This document shows positions 1 through 8,699 of a DNA stretch of 12,130 bases, piece after piece; position 1 is the stretch's first letter; the number at the start of each line of letters is the position of its first letter. The stretch is taken from NCBI GenBank assembly GCA_003217965.1, contig QHNB01000170.1, positions 1 to 12,130 on the forward strand, read 5' to 3'. The stretch comes from Verrucomicrobiota bacterium (lineage in GTDB: Bacteria > Verrucomicrobiota > Verrucomicrobiia > Chthoniobacterales > UBA10450). A program made the translations under genes and the position numbers. The notes under the pieces are model-generated. The model was not told the DNA's origin. It saw only the letters and a list, made by a program, of their open reading frames with translations, and searched no databases.

Positions 1-693
1 GATGCCGTCGGCAAGCGCATCGCCATTGGTGGAATGTCGTCCCAGCCCACGTGGATCACGATTGTCGGAATCGTGGGTGACATCAAACATACCGGGCTTG
101 ATACCGAGCCGAAGCCCGAGATGTACGTACCCTTCGCGCAGGATCCTTATCAGTCGATGATCTTCACCGTGCATAGCGCCCAGCATCCGCGCTTGCTTGC
201 AGCAGCCATTCGCTCCCAGATTCAGGCAATTGATCCGGCGCAACCGGTCGCGAACATTCGCACGTTCGAGCAAGTCATCGCCGATTCAGTAGCGCCGCGA
301 CGGCTCTCGGTTGTTTTGCTTGGCGTGTTTGCCGGCGCCGCCGTGATTCTGGCCGCAGTTGGAATTTATGGAGTGATCTCCTTTCTGGTTGTGCAACGGA
401 CCCACGAAATGGGCGTGCGTATGGCCCTCGGCGCGCAGCGGGCAGATGTGCTTGGATTAGTCATTGGCGGGGCCTTAAAGCTTGTTGCCGTGGGCACCGC
501 GGCTGGATTGCTCCTGGCCTTGTTCAGCACGCGCGCCTTGCAGGCGCTGCTGTACCAGGTGAGCGCATTCGATGCGCCGACATTCCTCCTTGTCACTTTA
601 ATTCTCGGAGCTGTCGCCCTTGCTGCCAGTTATCTGCCGGCTCAACGCGCGACGCGGGCCGACCCAATGATCGCACTTTCCCACATCACATGA
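1..693 (+). CDS. MacB/FtsX-type ABC permease (ADOP-like), C-terminal part, 5' end outside window
   Basis: The frame is open from base 1 and gives 230 residues; the start lies upstream. It begins inside the second periplasmic (MacB_PCD-like) domain, seen as VGKRIAIGG and then IVGIVGDIKHTGL and EMYVPF. The FtsX-type domain follows with three predicted helices: about residues 103-130 (FAGAAVILAAVGIYGVISF), 155-175 and 190-212. The family motif GVRMALGAQ lies just after the first of these. The end keeps YLPAQRATRADPMIALS, but the last residues are SHIT instead of the usual RYE-type ending. The gene overlaps the ATPase start by ATGA (690-693), which suggests translational coupling and a shared complex. 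Full-length relatives in this window have about 810 residues, so some 580 are missing off the edge. This is an inner-membrane protein of the MacB type; its substrate is unknown. The start codon at 34 is internal, because homologous sequence continues upstream of it. Confidence 0.93.
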   Translation, partial: DAVGKRIAIGGMSSQPTWITIVGIVGDIKHTGLDTEPKPEMYVPFAQDPYQSMIFTVHSAQHPRLLAAAIRSQIQAIDPAQPVANIRTFEQVIADSVAPRRLSVVLLGVFAGAAVILAAVGIYGVISFLVVQRTHEMGVRMALGAQRADVLGLVIGGALKLVAVGTAAGLLLALFSTRALQALLYQVSAFDAPTFLLVTLILGAVALAASYLPAQRATRADPMIALSHIT

Positions 694-1358
694 TTCGCCT
701 TCGCAACCTCGAACGCAGTTATCCATTGGGGCATGGGCAAACGGTTTACGTTTTGCGCGACATCAATCTCGACGTAACCGAAGGCGATTTCGTCTCCGTA
801 ATGGGTCCTTCCGGAGCCGGCAAATCGACCCTGCTGCATATCCTCGGCATGCACGATCACGGCTGGACCGGTGAATATTTTTTCGATGAGACGGCCGTGC
901 ATCATTTGAAATCGAAGGAGCGAGCAACGCTGCGAAATGAGCGGATCGGTTTCGTTTTTCAGCAGTATCACTTGCTCGACGACCTTACCGTTTACGAGAA
1001 TCTCGATATCCCGCTCTCCTACCGGCGTTACAGCAAAAGTGAGCGCGCCGCTCTCGTTGCTCACGCCCTCGACCGTTTCCAGATTGTCGGTAAAAAAGAT
1101 TTGTATCCGCGTCAGCTTTCCGGCGGTCAACAGCAGCTCATCGGTATTGCCCGCGCGATCATCGCTAGCCCGAAACTATTACTCGCGGACGAACCGACCG
1201 GAAATCTGCATTCGAGTCAGGGCGAAGAAATCATGGAGCTGTTCCGCAAATTGAATGCCGAAGGCATGACCATCGTGCAGGTCACGCATTCGGAGAAGAA
1301 CGCCGGTTATGGCAATCGAATCGTGCAACTGCGCGACGGCTGGATCGTGGATAGTTAA
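690..1358 (+). CDS. ABC transporter ATP-binding protein, LolD/MacB type
   Basis: A 222-residue cytoplasmic ATPase, the usual size for LolD/MacB-class nucleotide-binding proteins. Walker A is GPSGAGKST at 39-47, the Q-loop glutamine is Q91 (FVFQQYHLL), the signature LSGGQ is at 143-147, Walker B is LLLADE at 163-168 with catalytic E168, and the switch histidine is H200 (QVTH). All residues needed for ATP hydrolysis are present. Two deviations stand out: the D-loop reads GNLHS where GNLDS is usual, and the residue after LSGGQQQ is L instead of R. The start ATG at 690 lies in the ATGA overlap with the upstream permease stop. It is the only ATPase in the window, with permeases on both sides, so it probably energises the 1-693 permease and perhaps the downstream ones. 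The permease at 1375 starts 16 bp after its stop. The substrate cannot be inferred. Confidence 0.95.
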   Translation: MIRLRNLERSYPLGHGQTVYVLRDINLDVTEGDFVSVMGPSGAGKSTLLHILGMHDHGWTGEYFFDETAVHHLKSKERATLRNERIGFVFQQYHLLDDLTVYENLDIPLSYRRYSKSERAALVAHALDRFQIVGKKDLYPRQLSGGQQQLIGIARAIIASPKLLLADEPTGNLHSSQGEEIMELFRKLNAEGMTIVQVTHSEKNAGYGNRIVQLRDGWIVDS

Positions 1359-1374
1359 CAACAGGCAAATTCAT

Positions 1375-3777
1375 ATGTTTCTGGATTCATTTCGTCAAGA
1401 TGCGCGCGTCGGTCTGCGTGTTTTGTTCAAGGAGAAATCGCATCCCGAACAATTGATGAGCGTCGGTTTGATCGATCCGCAGGCCAGCGCGCCAAACAAT
1501 AATTTCGGCGTCGGCAATATTCCGTCGGCTCAGGTTTACGAGGATTTGCGAAACGCGCAGCGTTCATTCGCGCAGATGGCCGCCTATTTGAACGGCTCGA
1601 CGATCAACCTGAGCTACAAAAACAATCCGCAGCGCTATACCGGAGGCTACGTCACCGAGGATTTCTTCAAGATTCTTGGCGTGTCGCCGATCATGGGCCG
1701 CGACTTTACGGCCGACGACAACAAACCTGGCGCAGAAAAGGTCACCATTCTAGGTCACGAGATCTGGCAGCGAGATTTCAGCGGCGACCGAAACATCGTC
1801 GGACAGAGCGTTCGGATTAATGGCAAAGCCGCCACCGTTATCGGCGTGATGCCACCAAATTTTAAATTTCCGGTGTCCGAAGAACTTTGGGTCCCGTATT
1901 ATAATGAGTATCCTTTAAGGCCGCGCGGCGAGCTGTTGCTCGGCGCAAATAATCCCGCGCCGGCGGTCATGGGCCGACTCAAGCCCGGCGTGAGCATCGA
2001 TCAGGTAAACGCCGAATTCATCGGTCTGGCCCGCCGTTTGGCGCACGATAATTCGAAAACGAACACCACGCTTGTTTCCGCCAGTGTCCAGCCGCTTCTG
2101 AACGCGGTTACCGGGACGCAACTGCGTCAGCAAGTCTGGGCGATGCTCGGCGCGGTTATCCTCGTTTTGCTGATCGCGTGCGTGAACGTAATGAACATGC
2201 AATTTGGCCGCGCCGCTTTACGAGCGAAGGAGCTGGCGATTCGCGGCGCGCTCGGCGCCACTCGTTGGAGACTCGTGCGCCAAATGTTGACTGAAAGTTT
2301 CGTCGTAGCGATTTTCGGAGCGATCGCAGGCGTGATGCTGGCCTATTGGGGCGTCGATATGTTCGTTCGCGCGACAAACTCGTTGCCTTTCCCATTGCCC
2401 TACTGGATCCAGTTCAAAATCGACGGACCCGTCCTTTTGTTTACGGTCGCGATCACATTGTTGGCGACAGTTGTTTCCGGTTTAGTTCCGGCGTTGGTCA
2501 GCTCGAGTGGAAAGACGGCTGAGATCATGAAAGAGGGCGGCCGCGGCAATACGAGCCGCCTCGTCAATATCATCACTCGAGTTCTTGTCGTCTGGCAGAT
2601 TGCATTGACGGCCGCGCTTCTGATCGCGGCGACACTGCAAATCAAATCAATCCGAAATCAACTCACGCTCAATTACGGTTACGACGAGAACGCCATTTAC
2701 ACCGCGCGCATGGCTTTAATGGAAGGCGCGTATCCGACCCAGGAGGCCAGGCGTGAATTCTTCCTCCGCGCGGTTCGGGCGTTGCGGGCCAATCCTCAAT
2801 TCGATTCTGCCGCGTTGACCAGTCGTTTTCGCATGACCTTCGACGGCCTCGGGCAATATGAAGTGGACGGACAAAATTACGTCACGGATCGCGATCGCCC
2901 ACAAGGAAACTTTGAATCTGTCTCGGATAACTATTTTTCGACGCTCGGTTTGAAGATCCTGGAAGGCCGCGATTTCAGCATCGACGATTCGGACGCGAAG
3001 CACCCGGTAGCCATCGTCAACACGAGCTTTGCTCGAAAATATTTTGGTCACGAAAGTCCAATCGGTCGCCGGATTCGCATTTTCAATCCCGGGCAGCCCC
3101 AACCTTGGCGAACAATCGTCGGCGTTGTTCCGGACACCCTGATGCAGGGCCCGTTCAATCAACAGACTAACACTGCCGGCTTTTATCTTCCTCTGCTTGG
3201 AGCTGACCCAGCCACGCAATTTTGCACGATCATCGTTCGTCCGCGTGCAGGCCAGCGTCCTGATACTCTTGGGCCGACGTTGAGTAAAGCGGTTGCTCAG
3301 CTCGATCCGAATCTCCCAATTTATTTCCCGGGCACGCCGGTACGGCTGCACAACGAAATCCTCGGTGGCAACCGCATCGTCGCGACATTATTCGGCATTT
3401 TCGGCGTGGTCGCATTCATTCTGTCCGCAGTTGGTCTTTACGGCGTAATGAGCTTTTCGGTCAATCAAAGGAGGCAGGAATTTGGCATCCGCATGGCGTT
3501 GGGGGCGGACGCGGCACGCATTTTTCGCATGGTGATGTCACAAGGGGCGTGGCAATTGGTCATCGGCCTTGTGCTTGGGGCAGGCGGAGCGGCACTGCTT
3601 CTTGGAGTTCTGGCCGCCGCTGCTTTGCAGAACATCCTTTTCAAAGTCAACGCGCTCGATCCATTCATTTATTTTGCCGTCGCAGGACTGCTCACCGTAG
3701 TCGCCACAGCGTCGTGCTTCGTTCCTGCGCGCCGCGCGACCCGCGTCGATCCAATGGTTGCGCTGCGTTATGAGTGA
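1375..3777 (+). CDS. MacB/FtsX-type ABC permease (ADOP-like) lacking the first transmembrane helix
   Basis: The start ATG at 1375 (MFLDSFRQDARVGLRVLF) matches the cytoplasmic N-terminal segment of the family and gives 800 residues; an in-frame ATG at 1309 lies inside the ATPase gene and is rejected. The next feature should be helix 1, as in the permeases at 3796 and 6274. Instead the sequence jumps from KEKS (ends residue 22) straight to HPEQLMSVG, so about 35 residues are absent without loss of frame. The rest looks intact: first periplasmic domain (about 35-250), helices near 256-277, 305-330 and 347-372, the linker motif KEGGRG, a helix near 403-425, second periplasmic domain, three C-terminal helices, GIRMALGAD, and a canonical end ARRATRVDPMVALRYE. 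With seven helices instead of eight, the first periplasmic domain would lack its membrane entry and the topology would be disturbed. The protein may be non-functional; an assembly error is the alternative. Confidence 0.92.
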   Translation: MFLDSFRQDARVGLRVLFKEKSHPEQLMSVGLIDPQASAPNNNFGVGNIPSAQVYEDLRNAQRSFAQMAAYLNGSTINLSYKNNPQRYTGGYVTEDFFKILGVSPIMGRDFTADDNKPGAEKVTILGHEIWQRDFSGDRNIVGQSVRINGKAATVIGVMPPNFKFPVSEELWVPYYNEYPLRPRGELLLGANNPAPAVMGRLKPGVSIDQVNAEFIGLARRLAHDNSKTNTTLVSASVQPLLNAVTGTQLRQQVWAMLGAVILVLLIACVNVMNMQFGRAALRAKELAIRGALGATRWRLVRQMLTESFVVAIFGAIAGVMLAYWGVDMFVRATNSLPFPLPYWIQFKIDGPVLLFTVAITLLATVVSGLVPALVSSSGKTAEIMKEGGRGNTSRLVNIITRVLVVWQIALTAALLIAATLQIKSIRNQLTLNYGYDENAIYTARMALMEGAYPTQEARREFFLRAVRALRANPQFDSAALTSRFRMTFDGLGQYEVDGQNYVTDRDRPQGNFESVSDNYFSTLGLKILEGRDFSIDDSDAKHPVAIVNTSFARKYFGHESPIGRRIRIFNPGQPQPWRTIVGVVPDTLMQGPFNQQTNTAGFYLPLLGADPATQFCTIIVRPRAGQRPDTLGPTLSKAVAQLDPNLPIYFPGTPVRLHNEILGGNRIVATLFGIFGVVAFILSAVGLYGVMSFSVNQRRQEFGIRMALGADAARIFRMVMSQGAWQLVIGLVLGAGGAALLLGVLAAAALQNILFKVNALDPFIYFAVAGLLTVVATASCFVPARRATRVDPMVALRYE

Positions 3778-3795
3778 CGCGCATCGATTCTGTCT

Positions 3796-6249
3796 ATGTT
3801 AGAAGATCTTCGTTTCGCCTTACGCCAACTCCGCAAGTCGCCCGGATTTACGTCTGTCGTGATCATCACCCTCGCGCTGGGCATTGGCGCCAACGTCGCC
3901 ATCTTCACGCTCGTCCGCGGCGTGCTCATCAAGCCTCTGGTCAACCGCCAGGAGGACCGGCTGATTTATATCCGGCAGAGCGCGCCGGGCATCCGCAACA
4001 AAAACAGCACTTGGTCGATGCCGGAAATTCAGGACTTAAAGGCGCGGGTCAAGACCCTCAGCGAGTTCGGCGACTTCTCCACCATTCCCTTCACGGTGAT
4101 CGGGCTCGGCGAGCCTCGCGAAGTCAATGGCGGCGTCGTCAACGGGTCCTATTTCGAGGTGATGGGCCTGCGTCCTGTGCTCGGCCGCCTCATCGGCCCC
4201 GAAGATGACGGCCCCAAGGCTGCCAGCGTCGTTGTCCTAACCTATCGTTTCTGGTCGAACACCCTCAATCGAGATCCTTCCGTTATTGGCAAAACCGTTC
4301 GGCTTGGGAGCACTGAGGGCGATCGTTCCGCCACGATCATCGGCGTGCTCGAGCATTGCGTCCCATATCCCCAGGAAACCCAAATCATCGCCAACGTGGC
4401 CAGCAGTCCCCATCATCTTTCGGCAACGATGGTTACCGAGCGTGTCCATCGCATGACGGAGCTTTTTGCGCGCCTCGCCCCCGGAGCCAGCCTCGATCAG
4501 GCTCGCGCCGAATTACGGTCCGTGTACGCCACGATGAAAAAAAACCACCCTGATGCTTACTCGAAGCAGGCAGACTTCCAAATCTCGGCCAAGCTGCTTC
4601 GCGAGCAGATCACATCGGGCGCCAGGACCGTGCTGCTCGTTCTGCTCGCAGCGTCAGCCCTTGTCTTCGTTGTCGCGTGTTCCAATGTGGCGAACCTCAT
4701 CCTGGCGCGCACCGTTCGCCGCGAAGGAGAGCTGGCGGTCCGAACTGCACTCGGCGCAAGCAGAGGAGCGCTTCGCCGCATGTTGCTGGCCGAAAGCCTT
4801 CTGCTCTGCGGGTCCGGCGCGGCGCTCGGCGTGATGAGCTCGCAATGGATGGTTGAAGTTCTGGCTCGTTACGCCTCGCGTTTTTCGGTTCGCGCGCTCG
4901 ATCTTAGCGTCGATTCCAGCCTGCTGTGGGTGGGCGTAGCGCTCGCCCTTGTCGCCGCGGTGATTTTGGCCTTCGTCCCGTGCCTGCCCGTTGACACGTC
5001 CGGTGCGCTGCATTTGTCGAGCGGCAGCGTCCGGGTAACCGGCAGTAAGGGCCGCCAGCGTATCTTCGTTGTGACGCAAATCGGCGCATCGTTCGTACTA
5101 CTGGCAGGCACGAGTATGCTGGTCACTACCCTCATCGCACTGCAAAGGACGCAGACAGGTATGGACACACGCCATGTCCTTGCCATCAACGTTCCCGCGA
5201 TATTTTACGGCAAGACACGCCAGCAAGTTGTTGATTTTTACAAGGAACTCATACGTCGCATTAATGCGCTTTCGGGTGTCAATGAGACCGCCTTCGGGAT
5301 GGTCGCTCCGTGGCGCGATGCCGGCTCCGGGCCTAGCCTGCAATTCTCCGCCGACGGTCACGTTCACGCCGCGGGCGAAGAGGACCCCCGCGCGCAGTTC
5401 CGTGTTATTTCGCCTGGGTTCTTTGGGGCGCTGGGCGTTCCCATCATTGCGGGACGCGACTTCAATGAGCTCGACGGTCGAAGCAAAGAGCCCGTCGCCA
5501 TCATCAGCGAAACCCTCGCGCAGCGCATGTTCCCCAATCAGGACCCCATCAATCGGCACGTGTTCTGGACCGATCCCGTCTTGAAAGTCACCAGCAAGAA
5601 CCCGCCGCGGCCGCAACGCATCATTGGCGTCGTCGCGGATATTGACGACGAGAATATCGTTCCCGAGCCCACCCTCACCGTCTACAACAGCTTTGAACAG
5701 GGTCCACTTTTCCGCGGCCGCCTTTTCATCCACACCAGTGCAAACCCTTATTCGCTCGTCACGCCCGTCACGCGCATTATTCGCGACATGTCCGCGGATC
5801 AACCCGTTGAGCACGCCGCTACCCTCGAAGACGCCCGCGCTGAAGTGCTCACCCCGCACCGTTTGAACTCGGTGGTGTTTGGCGTGTTCGCCGCACTCGC
5901 ATTGTCGATTGCTGTGGTCGGCGTCGCAGGCGTGCTGGCGTTTTCTGTCAGCGCGCGCACGCGGGAGTTCGGTATCCGGCTGGCGCTGGGATCGCAGCCG
6001 CAGCGTCTTTTCAAAGATGTCGTCGCGGAAGGCGCCGCAATGGCCGCGGCGGGCATCATGGCAGGCGCAGTGTTCGGATTCGTCCTGGCGCGTGCGGCAC
6101 ACAGCTATTTCGCGGATGTAACGATGCCTGGCATTTTTCCGGTGGCCGCCTCTGCGCTTGTGCTGCTAACGATTGCGGTGGTCGCGTCGATGCTGCCCGC
6201 GGCGCGCGCCGCGAGCGTCGATGTTATTCAAGCCCTGCGCACCGAGTGA
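3796..6249 (+). CDS. MacB/FtsX-type ABC permease (ADOP-like), full length
   Basis: An 817-residue inner-membrane permease with the complete duplicated layout. It has a cytoplasmic start MLEDLRFALRQLRKSPGF, helix 1 (about 19-41, with ALGIGANVAIF) and a periplasmic MacB_PCD-like domain (about 45-270). Helices follow near 278-300, 333-355, 375-397 and 423-449, then a second periplasmic domain (about 455-680) and helices near 693-716, 746-769 and 780-800. FtsX-type motifs are LAVRTALGAS in the first half and FGIRLALGSQ in the second. The end ARAASVDVIQALRTE is the family's usual C-terminal tail. It starts 18 bp after the previous stop, without a clear Shine-Dalgarno sequence. It is the most divergent copy here: the KEGGRG linker before helix 5 found in the 1375 and 6274 genes is absent, and codons look more GC-rich by eye. 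It probably uses a MacB-type ATPase such as the one at 690; the substrate is unknown. Confidence 0.94.
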   Translation: MLEDLRFALRQLRKSPGFTSVVIITLALGIGANVAIFTLVRGVLIKPLVNRQEDRLIYIRQSAPGIRNKNSTWSMPEIQDLKARVKTLSEFGDFSTIPFTVIGLGEPREVNGGVVNGSYFEVMGLRPVLGRLIGPEDDGPKAASVVVLTYRFWSNTLNRDPSVIGKTVRLGSTEGDRSATIIGVLEHCVPYPQETQIIANVASSPHHLSATMVTERVHRMTELFARLAPGASLDQARAELRSVYATMKKNHPDAYSKQADFQISAKLLREQITSGARTVLLVLLAASALVFVVACSNVANLILARTVRREGELAVRTALGASRGALRRMLLAESLLLCGSGAALGVMSSQWMVEVLARYASRFSVRALDLSVDSSLLWVGVALALVAAVILAFVPCLPVDTSGALHLSSGSVRVTGSKGRQRIFVVTQIGASFVLLAGTSMLVTTLIALQRTQTGMDTRHVLAINVPAIFYGKTRQQVVDFYKELIRRINALSGVNETAFGMVAPWRDAGSGPSLQFSADGHVHAAGEEDPRAQFRVISPGFFGALGVPIIAGRDFNELDGRSKEPVAIISETLAQRMFPNQDPINRHVFWTDPVLKVTSKNPPRPQRIIGVVADIDDENIVPEPTLTVYNSFEQGPLFRGRLFIHTSANPYSLVTPVTRIIRDMSADQPVEHAATLEDARAEVLTPHRLNSVVFGVFAALALSIAVVGVAGVLAFSVSARTREFGIRLALGSQPQRLFKDVVAEGAAMAAAGIMAGAVFGFVLARAAHSYFADVTMPGIFPVAASALVLLTIAVVASMLPAARAASVDVIQALRTE

Positions 6250-6273
6250 ACCGAATTTCTAATTTCTGATCCC

Positions 6274-8694
6274 ATGAACGATCTGCGTTTTGCCGTTCGG
6301 CAGTTGATCAAATCGCCCGGTTTTACTCTGATCGCGTTAATCACCCTGGCGCTGGGGATCGGCCTGAACACTGCCATCTTCAGTTTGATCAACGACCTGT
6401 TTTTGCGCCCCCTGTCATTCAAGGAACCGGATCGTGTCGTGCACATGTATTCGAATGCCAATGATCGCAATTTGCTGGAACTTCCGATCTCCGCGCCGCG
6501 CTATCAGCATTACCGCGATGGCCAGACGATTTTCGACGGTTTCGGCGCCGAAAACATTAATGCCTTCACTTTGACCGGACTGGGCGATCCGGTTCAACTT
6601 TTCGGCGGCAAAGTGACATCAAACTATTTCGATGTGCTCGGTGTGCATCCGATTCGTGGCCGCAATTTTTTGCCGCAGGAAGAAGACACCGCCGATGTGG
6701 CGATGGTGACTGAGAATTTCTGGCAAAAACGCATGGGCGGCGATGCAAGGGTAATTGGTCGCACCATCATCCTCGACGGCGTCCCGCACACCGTTGTTGG
6801 CGTATTGCCGAACTTGCCATTTTCCTGGATCGGACCGAACGCGGAGGTTTGGACCACGAAACCGTTCGCGATTCCCGGATTCTCCTACGAGCGAATGATG
6901 CGTGGCACCGGTTTTCTCCGCGTGGTCGGGCGATTGAAGCCGGGGATGACAATAGCACAGGCTCGCGCCGCGTTACCGTCGCTGGATCAAAGTTATCGCA
7001 CCCAGTCTCCCGATAAGATCGACAGCTCTGCCACCATGAGTCTCAAAACGCTACCCGAGGATGTGACTGGAAATTTGCGGCCGGCGTTTGCCACTTTGCT
7101 TGCGGCAGTAGCGTTCGTGCTGCTGATTGCCTGCAGCAACGTCGCAAATCTCTTGCTCGTACGCTTCAGCGGGCGACGGCGGGAGATCGCGCTGCGCATG
7201 GCGCTGGGGGCGTCGCGTGCGAGCGTGTTGCAACTTTTCATTTTCGAGAGTTTGCTCGTGAGCATTCTTGCAGGCGTAGTCGGCTCAGGGCTGGCGTGGC
7301 AGTTGGTCCCGCTCGTGCCGAAAATGGCGGCGAACTTTTTGCCCTTTGATCCAGAGACTGGCGTGAGCCTTTCGTTTCCCGTCCTCGGGTTCACGATTGC
7401 GTTGTCGATCTTAACGGGCATGGCCATGGGAATTTATCCGGCACTGCAAAGTTCGCGGGCCGATCTTGTTGACGGGTTGAAAGAAGGCGGCCGCGGAACG
7501 AGTGGTAGCGTGCGGCAACAGCGCTTCCGCAAAATTTTGGTTGGCGCGCAAGTTGCATTGTCTGTCACGCTGCTCGCGGGCGCGGCCTTGCTCATTACCA
7601 GCTTTGTGCGGTTGAACCGGCAGAGCATTGGGTTCCGCGCCGAAAATCTCTGGATCGGCCTCGTTACATTGCCGCAAGCGCAATATCCGGATCTGGCCAC
7701 GCGCCAACATTTCGTGGAGCGAACTCTGGCCGCCTTGCACGCAATTCCAAGTCTCCAGAGCGCGACCGTCAGTGGCGACATTCCGCTGCTCGCCGGTGCC
7801 GGCAGTCAAACCCTTTATTCACGTGCCGACGGTGAGATTTTACCGGTGGATAAGCGTGCCTCGGCCGTGAGTCACGATATCGCTCCGGATTACTTTAAGA
7901 CATGGGGCATTCCCATTTTGGCTGGACGGGATATCGATCAGCACGACGTGTCCGATCATCAGAATGTGGTTCTGATTAGCCAGGCTGGCGCGAAGAAAGT
8001 TTTTGGTAACGAAAATCCGATCGGCAAAACGCTCCTGGTTACAAGTGGGAGCACGCCGGTGGAAATCGTCGGTGTGGTCGGCGATGTCCGGTCGCGGAAA
8101 GTAGTCGAACCGAACGACATGGAATTCTACCGCCCCTGGGCTCAGGAGAATTTTCCATTCGCGGTGGTGGCGGTGCGGAGCGGTTTAAGAGTCGATGCAG
8201 TGACTAAATTGGTGCAATCGGCACTGAATACTGTCGATCCTGGCTTGGCCATCGCAATTCCTCAATCGATGGACAAAATTGTTGCGCAAGCGCTTGGTCA
8301 AGCGCGGCTGATGATGTGGTTGCTTGGCATTTTCGCTGGAGCCGCGCTGCTGCTGGCGACGGTCGGCATTTATGGTGCAGTCGCCTACACGGTCGAGCAA
8401 CGCACTGGGGAAATCGGCGTGCGCATGGCCCTTGGTGCGCAAACCATGGATGTCTTGCGATTGATCGTGAATCAGGGAATGCGACCGGTGATCTTCGGAT
8501 TGGTGGTGGGATTGGCCGCCGCACTGGCGCTCGGCCGTTTGATCGCTTCGCAACTTTATCAAACATCTGCTCACAACCCGGTGTTACTGGTGGCGACGAT
8601 GTCGCTCCTCGGCCTTGCTGCATTGCTCGCATGTGTGTTTCCCGCGCGACGAGCTGCATTGGTTGATCCGGTGCAAGCGTTGCGCGCCGAATAG
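6274..8694 (+). CDS. MacB/FtsX-type ABC permease (ADOP-like), full length
   Basis: An 806-residue inner-membrane permease with all expected parts. The start MNDLRFAVRQLIKSPGF is followed by helix 1 (about 18-40, ALGIGLNTAIF) and the first periplasmic domain (about 45-265). Helices lie near 270-293, 320-345, 367-390 and 421-445, with KEGGRG just before the last. A second periplasmic domain (about 450-670) and helices near 679-705, 736-758 and 769-792 complete it. The motifs IALRMALGAS and IGVRMALGAQ mark the two FtsX-type domains, and the tail ARRAALVDPVQALRAE is canonical. In its C-terminal domain it resembles the partial permease at the window start (FAGAA...ATVGIYG, EQRT, GVRMALGAQ), suggesting these two are closer to each other than to the copies between them. 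It starts 24 bp after the previous stop with no strong Shine-Dalgarno site. It is probably co-transcribed with the upstream permeases; its substrate is unknown. Confidence 0.95.
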   Translation: MNDLRFAVRQLIKSPGFTLIALITLALGIGLNTAIFSLINDLFLRPLSFKEPDRVVHMYSNANDRNLLELPISAPRYQHYRDGQTIFDGFGAENINAFTLTGLGDPVQLFGGKVTSNYFDVLGVHPIRGRNFLPQEEDTADVAMVTENFWQKRMGGDARVIGRTIILDGVPHTVVGVLPNLPFSWIGPNAEVWTTKPFAIPGFSYERMMRGTGFLRVVGRLKPGMTIAQARAALPSLDQSYRTQSPDKIDSSATMSLKTLPEDVTGNLRPAFATLLAAVAFVLLIACSNVANLLLVRFSGRRREIALRMALGASRASVLQLFIFESLLVSILAGVVGSGLAWQLVPLVPKMAANFLPFDPETGVSLSFPVLGFTIALSILTGMAMGIYPALQSSRADLVDGLKEGGRGTSGSVRQQRFRKILVGAQVALSVTLLAGAALLITSFVRLNRQSIGFRAENLWIGLVTLPQAQYPDLATRQHFVERTLAALHAIPSLQSATVSGDIPLLAGAGSQTLYSRADGEILPVDKRASAVSHDIAPDYFKTWGIPILAGRDIDQHDVSDHQNVVLISQAGAKKVFGNENPIGKTLLVTSGSTPVEIVGVVGDVRSRKVVEPNDMEFYRPWAQENFPFAVVAVRSGLRVDAVTKLVQSALNTVDPGLAIAIPQSMDKIVAQALGQARLMMWLLGIFAGAALLLATVGIYGAVAYTVEQRTGEIGVRMALGAQTMDVLRLIVNQGMRPVIFGLVVGLAAALALGRLIASQLYQTSAHNPVLLVATMSLLGLAALLACVFPARRAALVDPVQALRAE

Positions 8695-8699
8695 GTCGC

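Noticed and set aside
1309..1374. Earlier in-frame ATG for the TM1-less permease
   Set aside because: It lies within the ATPase coding sequence, and its extra residues (MAIESCNCATAG...) resemble nothing in the family; MFLDSFRQDARVGLR at 1375 is the expected start.
5098..6102. 334-codon open frame on the minus strand
   Set aside because: It is antisense to the full-length permease at 3796 and its composition (many R, D, H, A) is typical of a GC-rich shadow frame; it has no recognisable domain.
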